From a virus, in the IMG/VR virus record IMGVR_UViG_3300031659_000012, positions 1 through 52,792 of that record: DNA of 52,792 nucleotides; one strand, written 5' to 3'. The notes under the pieces are model-generated. The model was given only the letters and a program-made list of their open reading frames with translations. It searched no databases and was not told the origin of the DNA. The position numbers and the translations under genes are program-made. The first letter of the stretch is position 1. Each line of letters starts with the position of its first letter. Shown here in pieces: positions 40,054 through 48,547 of this stretch.

Positions 40054-40197
40054 ATGACGATGGGCCGTTCAAACTTTAGTAAACAGATACAAAGCCCTCC
40101 GTCTAAAAAGAACCCAGCATCTGCGGTATCTCAAGAACGCAAGATAGCTGCTGCGAAAAAATTGGAGAAGAAACTTAATGCCGTATCTAACAAGTAG
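40054..40197 (+). CDS. Small basic protein, 47 aa
   Basis: ATG follows the preceding stop directly. Short, Lys/Ala/Ser-rich helix with QERKIAAAKKLEKKLNAVSNK. Overlaps the next gene by 20 bases. No family recognised; consistent with a minor virion or DNA-binding peptide. Confidence 0.62.
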   Translation: MTMGRSNFSKQIQSPPSKKNPASAVSQERKIAAAKKLEKKLNAVSNK

Positions 40198-40858
40198 TAT
40201 ACCGTATTTTAAAGCGTGGGTACGTAGAGAGTACACCAAAAACCTTGAAGACTACCATGGCGAGTTCCTACACGCTATGGTCATTGGCGTCACTACAATG
40301 CCTAACAGGACACTTAGTTTTCAAGTAATATTTACAGGTTGTGAGACCGACGATACAGACGACGAGAACGTCCATGGTGGGGCTATGTGGGCTAGAATGC
40401 CTCTTACAGCCCTTGTAGCAGACACACCGTACGAGGAATGGCCCGCAGAGCTACCCTCCTACTTAGCACAACCTTGGGACTGCATGTCCCACCACCACTC
40501 CGTGTATAAGTTAGAACGAGCTTCACCTGCTCCATGGATAGCTAAAGTAGACGGCGAGTTTTACCCTGCCAAGTATCTGTTCACCGTGGATTACACGGAT
40601 AACGAGGTGGCAGACGACCCAGCGCAGCACAAGCAAAGTCACGTACTTGAATTATTAGACGCTGGAGAGTATACAGGTAACATAGTAGCATTACCAAATA
40701 ATCGGGTTCGTGTAACGCACCCTGCGTGGTTTGAGACAGGGCAAGGCGCTCCAGATTTTAAACCAAACCAACATACCTACAACTCTAAAGAAGACGTAGG
40801 GTATGTCTGGGACACAGAACGCGTATTTAACAATCTCTATAAGGAGACGGACCAATGA
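40178..40858 (+). CDS. Hypothetical virion-region protein, 226 aa
   Basis: ATG inside the preceding small gene. Contains YFKAWVRREYTKNLEDYHGEFLHAMVIGVTTMPNRTLSFQVIFTG, an HGGAMWARMP segment, and WDCMSHHHSVYKLER; acidic overall and globular in appearance. Found in head modules of marine phages, by my recollection, without known function. Not an enzyme by any motif I can see. Confidence 0.75.
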   Translation: MPYLTSSIPYFKAWVRREYTKNLEDYHGEFLHAMVIGVTTMPNRTLSFQVIFTGCETDDTDDENVHGGAMWARMPLTALVADTPYEEWPAELPSYLAQPWDCMSHHHSVYKLERASPAPWIAKVDGEFYPAKYLFTVDYTDNEVADDPAQHKQSHVLELLDAGEYTGNIVALPNNRVRVTHPAWFETGQGAPDFKPNQHTYNSKEDVGYVWDTERVFNNLYKETDQ

Positions 40859-41382
40859 AGATGAAGAAAAAAGGTTACGCCATGGGTGGCATGAAAAAAG
40901 GCTACGCCATGGGTGGCATGAAGAAGAAGATGAAAGCTGGCGGCGGCGTCAAGAAGATGCAGGCTGGAGGTATAACTCAAGAACAGATAGACGATCCGAA
41001 GCGTGCTGTAGCTGCAGGTGATCGCATGTCTGAAATGCGTGCAAAAGAAGCTGTTATGGGCAAAAAGAAGCCAATGGATAATTCAACAGGTTCTTTAGAT
41101 GCAGCAGCAAGGACATTACCATCTGGCACATCAGTGGAAGAAGAGCGAAAGGCTGCTAGGGCCAAGAAGCCCATGCGTCCAAAAAAGCGTCCTACGGCTC
41201 CTTTGACTTCAAAGCGACCAGAGTCGCGCCCTGCTATGCCGATGATGAAAAAAGGCGGCATGACTAAGAAGATGAAAGCTGGCGGCGGTGTAGCCAAAAA
41301 AGGCAAAGCTAAAGGCGGCAAGTCCAAAGTACGTGGCGCAGGTATTGCCCAGCGCGGTGTACGTTCAGCACAGATGAGGTAG
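40855..41382 (+). CDS. Lysine/glycine-rich repeat protein, 175 aa
   Basis: Overlaps the preceding gene by 4 bases (ATGA). Begins MKMKKKGYAMGGMKKGYAMGGMKKK, a tandem copy of a GYAMGGMKK unit made of near-identical DNA repeats, then KMKAGGGV, repeated again near residue 138. Very basic and disordered. Probable DNA-associated virion protein. No domain known to me. Confidence 0.78.
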   Translation: MKMKKKGYAMGGMKKGYAMGGMKKKMKAGGGVKKMQAGGITQEQIDDPKRAVAAGDRMSEMRAKEAVMGKKKPMDNSTGSLDAAARTLPSGTSVEEERKAARAKKPMRPKKRPTAPLTSKRPESRPAMPMMKKGGMTKKMKAGGGVAKKGKAKGGKSKVRGAGIAQRGVRSAQMR

Positions 41383-41384
41383 CT

Positions 41385-41546
41385 ATGCGTACGTATTATA
41401 AGTCTGGCGGTAAGATATGCGCAAAAGGTAAATCTTGGGCCAAACGTACTTTTGATACGTACCCTAGCGCTTATGCCAATATGGCTGCGTCTAAATATTG
41501 CAAAGACCCAAACTATGCTAAAGGTAGCAAGGGGAAGAAGAAGTAA
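41385..41546 (+). CDS. Small basic protein with YYKSGG start, 53 aa
   Basis: MRTYYKSGGKICAKGKSWAKRTFDTYPSAYANMAASKYCKDPNYAK, ending GKKK. Two Cys and strong positive charge. Shares its N-terminal tag with the DUF6321-like gene at 39745. The ICxKGKxxAKRxFxxYPSAYAN pattern recurs in small phage proteins. Overlaps the next gene by one base. Confidence 0.72.
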   Translation: MRTYYKSGGKICAKGKSWAKRTFDTYPSAYANMAASKYCKDPNYAKGSKGKKK

Positions 41547-41875
41547 TGGGTGATCTGAAGAAGTGGCGGGACCAAGACTGGGTTAGGGTTGGTACTGACG
41601 GTAAGATAAAAGGCGCGTGTGGGACTTCTAAAGATAAGAAGAACCCTGATCGTTGCTTGCCGCGCAGTAAAGCTAACAGTCTAAGCCAAGGTCAACGTGC
41701 CGCCACTGCTAAGAAGAAGAAACGTGCAGGCGCTGCGGGTAAAACTGTGGTAAAGAATACTAAGCCAGCGGTAGTAAAGCTCAACGGTGGTGGTCTAGCT
41801 AGACGAAAACGCGACATAGCACGAGGTTGTGGAGCAGTAATGGAAAACCGGCGTAAAGAGACGTTGTATACGTAA
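41546..41875 (+). CDS. Basic conserved small protein, 109 aa
   Basis: ATG overlaps the preceding stop. DQDWVRVGTDGKIKGACGTSKDKKNPDRCLPRSKANSLSQGQRAATAKKKKR resembles a family shared by phages and large DNA viruses, and the C-terminus has KLNGGGLARRKRDIARGCGAVMENRRK. Basic throughout, so DNA or acidic-surface binding is likely. Part of the run of small basic virion-region proteins. Confidence 0.78.
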   Translation: MGDLKKWRDQDWVRVGTDGKIKGACGTSKDKKNPDRCLPRSKANSLSQGQRAATAKKKKRAGAAGKTVVKNTKPAVVKLNGGGLARRKRDIARGCGAVMENRRKETLYT

Positions 41876-41887
41876 AGGAGTCAAAGC

Positions 41888-42574
41888 ATGACTGCATCAA
41901 CCACAGCAGCGTTTGACATGGAGTTCACGGAGGTTGCCGAGGAAGCATGGGAACGTGCGGGTCGTGAAATGCGTTCAGGGTACGACCTACGTACTGCTAG
42001 ACGGTCTATGAACCTAATGACAATCGAATGGCAGAATCGTGGCATAAACATGTGGACGATTGACGAAGGCTCTGTAAGCCTCATTAAAGGCACGTCAGAG
42101 TACCCCTTACCAGCAGACACTATAGATTTACTCGAACACGTAATTCGCACTAACAACGGCAACGTTTCAACACAGTCGGACCTTACCATAAGCAGAGTTA
42201 GTGTATCCACGTACGCGTCTATACCTAGTAAGTTAACACAAGGACGTCCGATACAAGTTTGGGTAGAACGGTTAGCTGCAGCGCCGACTATTAACTTGTG
42301 GCCTGTACCAGACCGCGATGATTACGTATTCAAGTATTACCGTATGCGCCGCATTAAGGATGCAGGTGCAGGTGTAGAAACCCCCGATATGAACTTTCGG
42401 TTCTACCCTTGTCTTGTTGCTGGCCTAGCGTATCACATTGCTATGAAGATTCCTGAGCTAGTATCGCGCATACCAATGTTAAAAGCAGTCTACGACGAAC
42501 AGTTTGAAATGGCGGCAGGCGAAGACCGTGAAAAAGCGTCTGTTACCTTCGTTCCTCGGATAGCGAGGATATAA
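41888..42574 (+). CDS. Head-to-tail adaptor-like protein, 228 aa
   Basis: AAAGGAG before the ATG. Helical N-terminus (FTEVAEEAWERAGREMRSGYDLRTARRSMNLMTIEWQNRG), then IKGTSEYPLPADTIDLLEHVIR, LWPVPDRDDYVFKYYRMRRI and LVAGLAYHIAMKIPEL. This matches the layout of phage neck adaptors (P22 gp4 / T7 gp11-like), which bind the portal and link it to the tail. Strong context after the head genes. Confidence 0.78.
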   Translation: MTASTTAAFDMEFTEVAEEAWERAGREMRSGYDLRTARRSMNLMTIEWQNRGINMWTIDEGSVSLIKGTSEYPLPADTIDLLEHVIRTNNGNVSTQSDLTISRVSVSTYASIPSKLTQGRPIQVWVERLAAAPTINLWPVPDRDDYVFKYYRMRRIKDAGAGVETPDMNFRFYPCLVAGLAYHIAMKIPELVSRIPMLKAVYDEQFEMAAGEDREKASVTFVPRIARI

Positions 42575-42576
42575 CC

Positions 42577-42930
42577 ATGGCAAACGCGTTCGCAGCCGCT
42601 AAAAGAACAATAGCTGAATGCGACGTCTGTGGATTTCGTTTTAAGCTAAAAGAGTTGCGTAATATCGTAACAAACGGTAGAGATACTAACATAAAGGCAT
42701 GTCGTGAGTGCTGGAGTGGAGATCATCCCCAGAACAAACTAGGGAAATTTCCAGTTAACGACCCGCAGGCGGTACGCGACCCACGTCCCGACTTTGCTGG
42801 GTACGACAGCAGCAGAAACTTTCAGTGGGGGTGGAACCCAGTGGGTGGCGGAAACAACATTTACGGGCTAACCGTTAACAAATTGGAATTAACCGCCTCA
42901 GTAGGCGATGTAACTGTAACGACCACGTAG
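42577..42930 (+). CDS. Zinc-ribbon structural protein, 117 aa
   Basis: CDVCGFRFKLKELRN ... KACRECW gives a four-cysteine zinc ribbon at the N-terminus. The remainder is a Gly/Asn-rich, Tyr-containing segment ending in a beta-rich tail. Similar zinc-ribbon proteins lie between neck genes in marine podoviruses. Probably a small neck or tail component. Confidence 0.75.
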   Translation: MANAFAAAKRTIAECDVCGFRFKLKELRNIVTNGRDTNIKACRECWSGDHPQNKLGKFPVNDPQAVRDPRPDFAGYDSSRNFQWGWNPVGGGNNIYGLTVNKLELTASVGDVTVTTT

Positions 42931-42940
42931 GAGATACACC

Positions 42941-42991
42941 ATGGCTAAGAAACTGAGCAAAGGCTTGTTTGCAAGAGGACCGATGGGGTAA
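42941..42991 (+). CDS. Possible 16-aa peptide (leader)
   Basis: AGGAGATACACC before an ATG, encoding MAKKLSKGLFARGPMG, ending 3 bases before the next gene. Very short. It may be a translated leader that couples translation of the adaptor, or a genuine tiny protein. Confidence 0.35.
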   Translation: MAKKLSKGLFARGPMG

Positions 42992-42994
42992 ACC

Positions 42995-43654
42995 ATGAAT
43001 TACGCTACGCTCAAAACTAATATCGAGGACATCTGTGAAACATCTTTCACCGCTGACCAACTTGCTATGTTTACGCAGCAGGCGGAAGAGAAAATCCTGC
43101 AGACGGTGGACATTCCAGCGTTACGTAAATCAGACGATGGACCTTTGGTCTCTACTAACAAGTTATACACACTACCAACCGATCATTTGTATACCTATAG
43201 CATAGCCGTTATAACAAGCAGCACTAGCACGTTTTTGCTTAACAAAGACGTTAATTTTATACGTGAGGCGTACCCCGTTAACACTAGCGCAAATTATGGG
43301 CTTCCTAAGTTTTATGCGCAGTATAGCGCAACAAAAATTGAACTAGCACCCACTCCTGATTCTAACTACGAAATTGAGCATATATACGGGGCATACCCCA
43401 CCTCTATTGTCACTGGCAGCACGTCTTGGTTGGGCGATAACGCCAGTGCGGCGTTGCTTAACGGAGCGTTGTTAGAAGCTATACGGTTCCAAAAAGGCGA
43501 ACCTGATGTTATTGCAAACTACGAGAAGTTGTTTTTGCAGGCTATTACGTTGTTGATAGATTTCGGTACCGGTAAGTTGCGTAGAGACGCATACCGTTCA
43601 GGGCAGGCACGTATACCCGTACCTAGTGCGCCAATAGCTCAAGGTGGAGTATAA
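42995..43654 (+). CDS. Neck adaptor / tail-tubular-like protein, 219 aa
   Basis: MNYATLKTNIEDICETSFTADQLAMFTQQAEEKILQTVDIPALR is a helical opening common in phage adaptor proteins. Later YTLPTDHLYTYSIAV, ELAPTPDSNYEIEHIYGAYP and WLGDNASAALLNGALLEAIRFQKGE. Fits a second neck protein between portal and tail fibres. No enzymatic motif. Confidence 0.75.
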   Translation: MNYATLKTNIEDICETSFTADQLAMFTQQAEEKILQTVDIPALRKSDDGPLVSTNKLYTLPTDHLYTYSIAVITSSTSTFLLNKDVNFIREAYPVNTSANYGLPKFYAQYSATKIELAPTPDSNYEIEHIYGAYPTSIVTGSTSWLGDNASAALLNGALLEAIRFQKGEPDVIANYEKLFLQAITLLIDFGTGKLRRDAYRSGQARIPVPSAPIAQGGV

Positions 43655-43657
43655 TAG

Positions 43658-44104
43658 ATGGCCTTTACTGGGAACTACACATGCACGTCTTTCAAAGTCG
43701 CTCTACTAGATGGAGAAATGGACTTTAGCTCTAACACTAATCAGACGTTCAAAGCGGCTCTGTACACTTCTGATGCTACGTTAGACGCAACCACGACTGT
43801 GTACAGCACTACCAACGAAGCGTCTGGCACTGGGTATACGGCTGGAGGTAACACGTTAACCGTAGCTACAAGACCAACAAGTGACACGGCTACAGGTGGA
43901 ACTGTTGCGTACATAGACTTTAGTGACACAACTTGGACAAATTCTTCTATAACTGCCCGTGGAGCGTTGATATACAGCGCTGGCGGCACGAACCCTGCGG
44001 TAGCAGTGCTTGATTTTGGCGCGGACAAGGTAACTGTAAATCAACCATTTAAAATTGTTTTTCCCCTGTCAGGGGCCACAACTGCTATAATTCGCATCGG
44101 ATAA
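43658..44104 (+). CDS. Structural beta-rich protein, 148 aa
   Basis: Starts 4 bases after the adaptor stop. Thr/Gly/Ala-rich with DGEMDFSSNTNQTFKAALYTSDATLDATTTVYSTTNE, ending AVLDFGADKVTVNQPFKIVFPLSG. Beta-rich composition and position before the fibre genes suggest a tail or baseplate-like component. Family not identified. Confidence 0.7.
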   Translation: MAFTGNYTCTSFKVALLDGEMDFSSNTNQTFKAALYTSDATLDATTTVYSTTNEASGTGYTAGGNTLTVATRPTSDTATGGTVAYIDFSDTTWTNSSITARGALIYSAGGTNPAVAVLDFGADKVTVNQPFKIVFPLSGATTAIIRIG

Positions 44105-44116
44105 AGGTGAACTACA

Positions 44117-46282
44117 ATGAGTACATTTGAAAATGATCTGAGGCTTGAAGAGATTGGAACCGGCGAACGCGCGGGTACTTGGGGCACCGCTACTAACACA
44201 AACCTAGAGCTTATTGCCAACGCGCTTAGTTACAGCAGTACCGGAGAAGCTATACCTAACGCTAGTACACATACACTAACGATGGTAGACGGTGCGGCAG
44301 ACGAGTTTAGATCGTTGTACTTAAAGTGTACTGGGGGCGGACAGGCTTGTACGGTTACACTTGCGCCTAACACCTTATCTAAAGTCTGGATGATTGAGAA
44401 CACAACATCCCACACACTGACGTTCTCTCAAGGTTCTGGAGCCAACGTAGCAGTGCTTGCGGGACAAGTTAAAGTCATCGCCACTAACGGGGTGGGGAAC
44501 GCAGGAGCGGTCTTTGACCTTATGCAAGACTTATCTGTACCTGATTTGTTTGTGGATAATGATCTCACTCTGCAGTCCGACGCAGCGGTCTTGGGGTTTG
44601 GCGCAAACAAAGACGTAACTCTTACACACGTACACGACGCAGGGCTGCTGTTAAACGCTGCTATGAAAATACAGTTTAGAGACGCTGCGCTTTCGATTGG
44701 CTCAAGTGCTGATGGTCAACTTGACATTATTGCTGATACAGAGATTCAAATCGCTGCCACTACAATTGACATCAACGGTGCGATAAACGCTAGTGGTGAA
44801 ATTATCGCTGCAAGTTTAGACATATCAGGTAACGTAGACGTCGATGGAACTTTAGAAACTGATGCACTATCTCTTAATGGAACCGCAGTTACCAGCACCG
44901 CCGCAGAGTTAAACATACTTGATGGGGTCACCGCAACAACTGCCGAGTTAAACATACTTGATGGTGTAACTTCTACCACAGCAGAGTTAAACTTACTTGA
45001 CGGTGTAACCTCTACTACAGCAGAGTTAAATATTCTCGACGGGGTTACAAGTACTGCAGCAGAACTAAACATTCTCGACGGGGTTACAAGTACTACAGCA
45101 GAGTTAAACATTCTCGACGGTGTAACCTCTACTACAGCAGAGCTAAATATTCTCGATGGTGTTACAAGTACTGCAGCAGAACTAAACATTCTTGACGTAA
45201 GTAACAGTACAATAGGTGATCTAGCTGAGATAGGCACTGCAGCTAGCGACGATGTATTCATAGCCCTTGATACTTCTGGCGGTGGACTTAAAAAGATTAC
45301 TAGAAGTACTATTCTTGCAGGCTCTGGTTCAAGCAACGATATAGCTAACGTTGTAGAAGATACTAGCCCACAGCTAGGTGGAAACCTAGACATGAATGGG
45401 AAGGACATTGTTACGGTTTCTAATGCCACACTGGATTTGGCACCTAACGGTACAGGTACAGTAGTCGTTAGAGGTAACAGTAACTCAGGTGCAATCGTAT
45501 TTAATTGTGAAAGCAACAGTCACGGGCAAAAAGTATTTGGCCAACCTCACTCAGCAAATATAGATAACACTCTTATGCTGCCTGCTGGTGCTAACTCAAC
45601 GTTAGTATCTCTTGTATCTACAGATACACTAACAAATAAGACTTTAACGTCCCCTAAAATTAATGAGAATGTAGTAGTAACTTCAACAGCTACAGAGTTA
45701 AACATACTTGATGGTGTTACTAGCACAACAGCAGAGCTTAACATATTAGACGGGGTTACTAGTACTACTGCTGAGTTGAATATACTTGATGGTGTAACCA
45801 GTACGGCTGCAGAACTTAATATCTTAGACGGAGTTACTAGTACAGCCGCAGAACTAAACTTGTTGGATGGTGTTACTTCTACTACAGCAGAGCTTAACAT
45901 TCTTGATGGGGTTACATCAACAGCAGCAGAGCTTAACCTAGTCGATGGTCTGGTGGGCATTGTTGCAAAGACAAGTGCTACAGGTTCAGCCCTGCTGCCC
46001 ACAGGTAATACAGCCCAGCGAGATGGCTCACCAACTACAGGTGCATTCCGTTTTAACTCTACGCTGACTGCATTTGAGGGCTACAATGGTAGCGCATGGG
46101 GTTCAGTAGGTGGTGGAGCAACTGGTGGTGTCGGAAATGAAATGTTTTACGAAAACGACCAGATAGCAGACGCGAGTTATACAATCCCCGCTAATAAAAA
46201 CGCAATGACTACGGGACCAATAACTATTGCGGATGGTGTTACGATAACAGTTAGTGACGGTTCAAGATTGGTGGTGATTTAA
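44117..46282 (+). CDS. Tail fibre protein with long 13-residue repeat blocks, 721 aa
   Basis: The N-terminus MSTFENDLRLEEIGTGERAGTWGTATNTNLELIANAL is typical of marine phage tail proteins that attach fibres. Two blocks of VTSTTAELNILDG units follow (eight units near 44888-45199 and seven near 45677-45949), probably forming a regular trimeric stalk. A beta-rich, Gly-rich C-terminal part ends VTITVSDGSRLVVI. It is the first and only fibre gene with this N-terminal attachment region. A short gap then leads to the next fibre gene. Confidence 0.9.
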   Translation: MSTFENDLRLEEIGTGERAGTWGTATNTNLELIANALSYSSTGEAIPNASTHTLTMVDGAADEFRSLYLKCTGGGQACTVTLAPNTLSKVWMIENTTSHTLTFSQGSGANVAVLAGQVKVIATNGVGNAGAVFDLMQDLSVPDLFVDNDLTLQSDAAVLGFGANKDVTLTHVHDAGLLLNAAMKIQFRDAALSIGSSADGQLDIIADTEIQIAATTIDINGAINASGEIIAASLDISGNVDVDGTLETDALSLNGTAVTSTAAELNILDGVTATTAELNILDGVTSTTAELNLLDGVTSTTAELNILDGVTSTAAELNILDGVTSTTAELNILDGVTSTTAELNILDGVTSTAAELNILDVSNSTIGDLAEIGTAASDDVFIALDTSGGGLKKITRSTILAGSGSSNDIANVVEDTSPQLGGNLDMNGKDIVTVSNATLDLAPNGTGTVVVRGNSNSGAIVFNCESNSHGQKVFGQPHSANIDNTLMLPAGANSTLVSLVSTDTLTNKTLTSPKINENVVVTSTATELNILDGVTSTTAELNILDGVTSTTAELNILDGVTSTAAELNILDGVTSTAAELNLLDGVTSTTAELNILDGVTSTAAELNLVDGLVGIVAKTSATGSALLPTGNTAQRDGSPTTGAFRFNSTLTAFEGYNGSAWGSVGGGATGGVGNEMFYENDQIADASYTIPANKNAMTTGPITIADGVTITVSDGSRLVVI
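44888..45199 (+). repeat. 39-bp tandem repeats, fibre block 1 (8 units)
   Basis: Eight in-frame 39-bp units encoding VTSTTAELNILDG with one or two substitutions each, in the 721-residue fibre gene. Confidence 0.93.
45677..45949 (+). repeat. 39-bp tandem repeats, fibre block 2 (7 units)
   Basis: Seven in-frame 39-bp units of the same type as block 1, in the same gene and separated from it by a unique segment. Confidence 0.93.
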
Positions 46283-47026
46283 ATGACAATACTATTAGAT
46301 GGTACAAACGGTGTAACAACAGCAGGTATAACTCTAGGGTCAACTGCTATTGCTTCCACAGGTGCTGAGATTAACATCCTAGATGGTGTAACTAGTACAG
46401 CCGCAGAGCTTAATATATTAGATGGGGTTACCAGTACAGCCGCAGAGCTTAATATATTAGATGGGGTAACTTCTACTACAGCAGAGCTTAATATACTTGA
46501 TGGGGTTACCAGTACAGCAGCAGAACTTAACATCCTAGATGGAGTCACCTCTACAGCGGCTGAACTTAACATCATGGATGGAGTTACAACTACCGCAGCA
46601 GAAATTAACTTAATAGACGGTGGCACTGCAAGAGGCACAACAGCCTTAGCTGACGGTGACGGTATACTTATTAATGACGCTGGAACAATGCGTATGACTA
46701 CAGTGCAAACTGTTAAAACATACATGGGTGGTAACCCTTACACAGCACAGTCTACATCCTCTAATGGTTACATTACATTTGTTGGGGGTATTATCATCCA
46801 GTGGGGTTATTTCTCCTCTGGTGATACTAGCGTTACAACCGTGACGTTTCCGATAGCTTTTCCAAACGCTTGTCATAGTGTTGCAGGACTTCACCGAGGT
46901 ACTTCTGGTGCTAACGATCACCGCAACGGGTGGTGTCTTACGGGCAGTCCCGGTACATCCTCTATGGCTATAAAGAACGTAACCGCTGCTACAGCCGCTT
47001 TTTACTGGATAGCAATAGGGCATTAA
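46283..47026 (+). CDS. Tail fibre protein with gp53-like C-terminal domain, 247 aa
   Basis: ATG directly after the previous stop. Short N-terminus, then seven 13-residue repeats (46349-46621), a conserved junction AEINLIDGGTARGTTALADGDGILINDAGTMRMTTVQTVKTYMG, and a distinct C-terminal domain beginning NPYTAQSTSSNGYITFVGGIIIQWGYFSSGD, which fits gp53-like fibre tips. Likely receptor-binding variant. The following gene encodes its chaperone-like partner. Confidence 0.85.
   Translation: MTILLDGTNGVTTAGITLGSTAIASTGAEINILDGVTSTAAELNILDGVTSTAAELNILDGVTSTTAELNILDGVTSTAAELNILDGVTSTAAELNIMDGVTTTAAEINLIDGGTARGTTALADGDGILINDAGTMRMTTVQTVKTYMGGNPYTAQSTSSNGYITFVGGIIIQWGYFSSGDTSVTTVTFPIAFPNACHSVAGLHRGTSGANDHRNGWCLTGSPGTSSMAIKNVTAATAAFYWIAIGH
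46349..46621 (+). repeat. 39-bp tandem repeats, fibre block 3 (7 units)
   Basis: Seven in-frame 39-bp units at the start of the 247-residue fibre, ending in the shared LIDGG junction. Confidence 0.92.
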
Positions 47027-47038
47027 GGAGTATTAAAA

Positions 47039-47422
47039 ATGAGATATGCACATATAAATGAGAACAACCGCCTTCTTGGCTGGTACGCTGACGAAGTACA
47101 TTCTACTATACCGACACCTAAAGTGGTTGTTACAGATGAACAATGGCAAACAGCATTAGATAATAATCACAACTCCATTAATGCAGACGGTTCCGGTTCG
47201 GTTGTAGACTTTTCAAATGATGAAGAAAAAGCGTTGTCAGTAAGGGAAAGTCGTGACAACATCCTAGTAACAGTTGTTGATCCTATTGCAGGTAATGCAC
47301 TGCGCTGGGCTGCATTAACGTCAGAGCAACGAACTGCATGGGCTACGTACAGAACCGCCCTTTTAGATGTACCTGCACAAGCTGGCTTTCCTAGTAGCAT
47401 TACATGGCCTACTGCGCCTTAA
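47039..47422 (+). CDS. Tail fibre assembly chaperone-like protein, 127 aa
   Basis: AAGGAG upstream of the ATG. N-terminal part contains RYAHINENNRLLGWYADEVHSTIPTPKVVVTDEQWQTAL; C-terminal part ends ATYRTALLDVPAQAGFPSSITWPTAP. The pattern (helix, YRxALxxVPAQAGFPxSITWP) is shared with the chaperones at 48152 and 49488. Likely promotes folding or trimerisation of the neighbouring fibre. Confidence 0.82.
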   Translation: MRYAHINENNRLLGWYADEVHSTIPTPKVVVTDEQWQTALDNNHNSINADGSGSVVDFSNDEEKALSVRESRDNILVTVVDPIAGNALRWAALTSEQRTAWATYRTALLDVPAQAGFPSSITWPTAP

Positions 47423-47453
47423 AACATAAGAACTACAACACGGAGTATGAAAT

Positions 47454-48152
47454 ATGAGTAAAATAGCCCTTACACCAAATGCAAGTGGTAATGGTGTATT
47501 TACAATTACCGCACCAAACTCTGGTACGAATAGGGCTATTGCTCTACCCGATGCTGCGGGTACAATTCCACTACTAGCAGCCGCAAGTAACACAGCCATT
47601 ACATCCACACCAGCAGAGCTAAATATATTAGACGGTGTGACTAGCACAGCCGCAGAGCTTAATATCCTTGATGGAGTTACTAGTACTACTGCTGAATTAA
47701 ATATACTTGATGGAGTTACATCAACAGCCGCAGAACTAAACATCTTGGATGGTGTAACCTCTACGGCAGCAGAGCTTAACCTAATAGACGGTGGTACAGC
47801 CAGAGGTACAACTGCTGTAGCTGATGGCGATGGCATACTAATTAACGATGCCGGTACAATGAGAATGACTACAGTACAAACTGTTAAAACATACATGGGT
47901 GCTAGTACAACCTCTGGCGCTGTTGGGACGTATCAACTAGGCAGGCCACTCTCTAATGCCGCTTTTGCTATTGGTGCTACAACTAGTTCGTTTTATGCAT
48001 GGGCGCAGGCCCGTGAGGGGGGAGTTGCGAATTTTGAGGCGCAGCTGGTTGGTGCAAATACCGCTAGTCAGTCTGGTACTTGGAGGTGCATAAGTGGCGC
48101 TGCAGCTGCCAGCGGCCAAGGTTTCGCTGGCTTATGGGTAAGGATATCATAA
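47454..48152 (+). CDS. Tail fibre protein, short variant, 232 aa
   Basis: ATG preceded by GGAGTATGAAAT. N-terminus NASGNGVFTITAPNSGTNRAIALPD, then five repeats (47598-47792), the shared LIDGGTARGTTAVADGDGILINDAG junction and a different short C-terminal domain rich in Ala/Ser/Gly. Overlaps the next chaperone gene by one base. Confidence 0.82.
   Translation: MSKIALTPNASGNGVFTITAPNSGTNRAIALPDAAGTIPLLAAASNTAITSTPAELNILDGVTSTAAELNILDGVTSTTAELNILDGVTSTAAELNILDGVTSTAAELNLIDGGTARGTTAVADGDGILINDAGTMRMTTVQTVKTYMGASTTSGAVGTYQLGRPLSNAAFAIGATTSSFYAWAQAREGGVANFEAQLVGANTASQSGTWRCISGAAAASGQGFAGLWVRIS
47598..47792 (+). repeat. 39-bp tandem repeats, fibre block 4 (5 units)
   Basis: Five in-frame 39-bp units in the 232-residue fibre gene, same consensus as other blocks. 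Confidence 0.92.
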
Positions 48153-48547
48153 TGAGTATAACAATTACACAAATCCGCAATGCGGTATCAATGAACGCTG
48201 CTAACACAAGCATTGACGTTGAGATTAATCATCCAGACTACGGATGGATACCCTACACACTAGACCCTGCTGACACTGATATGACTATCAACAACGATGC
48301 AGTCATGGCCCTTATTGGTGCAGACTTTGATGCTTATGTTGCTCCTACTGATGCAGAGATAGCCGCAGCTTTAGCAATTAAAGTTCGTGCAAAACGAGAT
48401 GAACTAATTGCAGCCACTGATTGGACGGGCAACAGTGATGTGACTATGACTTCTGCCATGACCACATACAGGGCTGCATTACGGAATGTACCTGCACAAG
48501 CTGGGTTTCCTAATAGTATTACTTGGCCAACCTTGGGGGGATCATAA
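48152..48547 (+). CDS. Tail fibre assembly chaperone-like protein, 131 aa
   Basis: Start chosen at MSITITQIRNAVSM, coupled to the fibre stop (TAATG); a longer frame starts inside the fibre gene. Ends YRAALRNVPAQAGFPNSITWPTLGGS like the other chaperones. N-terminal part is a distinct acidic domain with NHPDYGWIPYTLDPADTDM. Pairs with the upstream fibre. Confidence 0.8.
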   Translation: MSITITQIRNAVSMNAANTSIDVEINHPDYGWIPYTLDPADTDMTINNDAVMALIGADFDAYVAPTDAEIAAALAIKVRAKRDELIAATDWTGNSDVTMTSAMTTYRAALRNVPAQAGFPNSITWPTLGGS

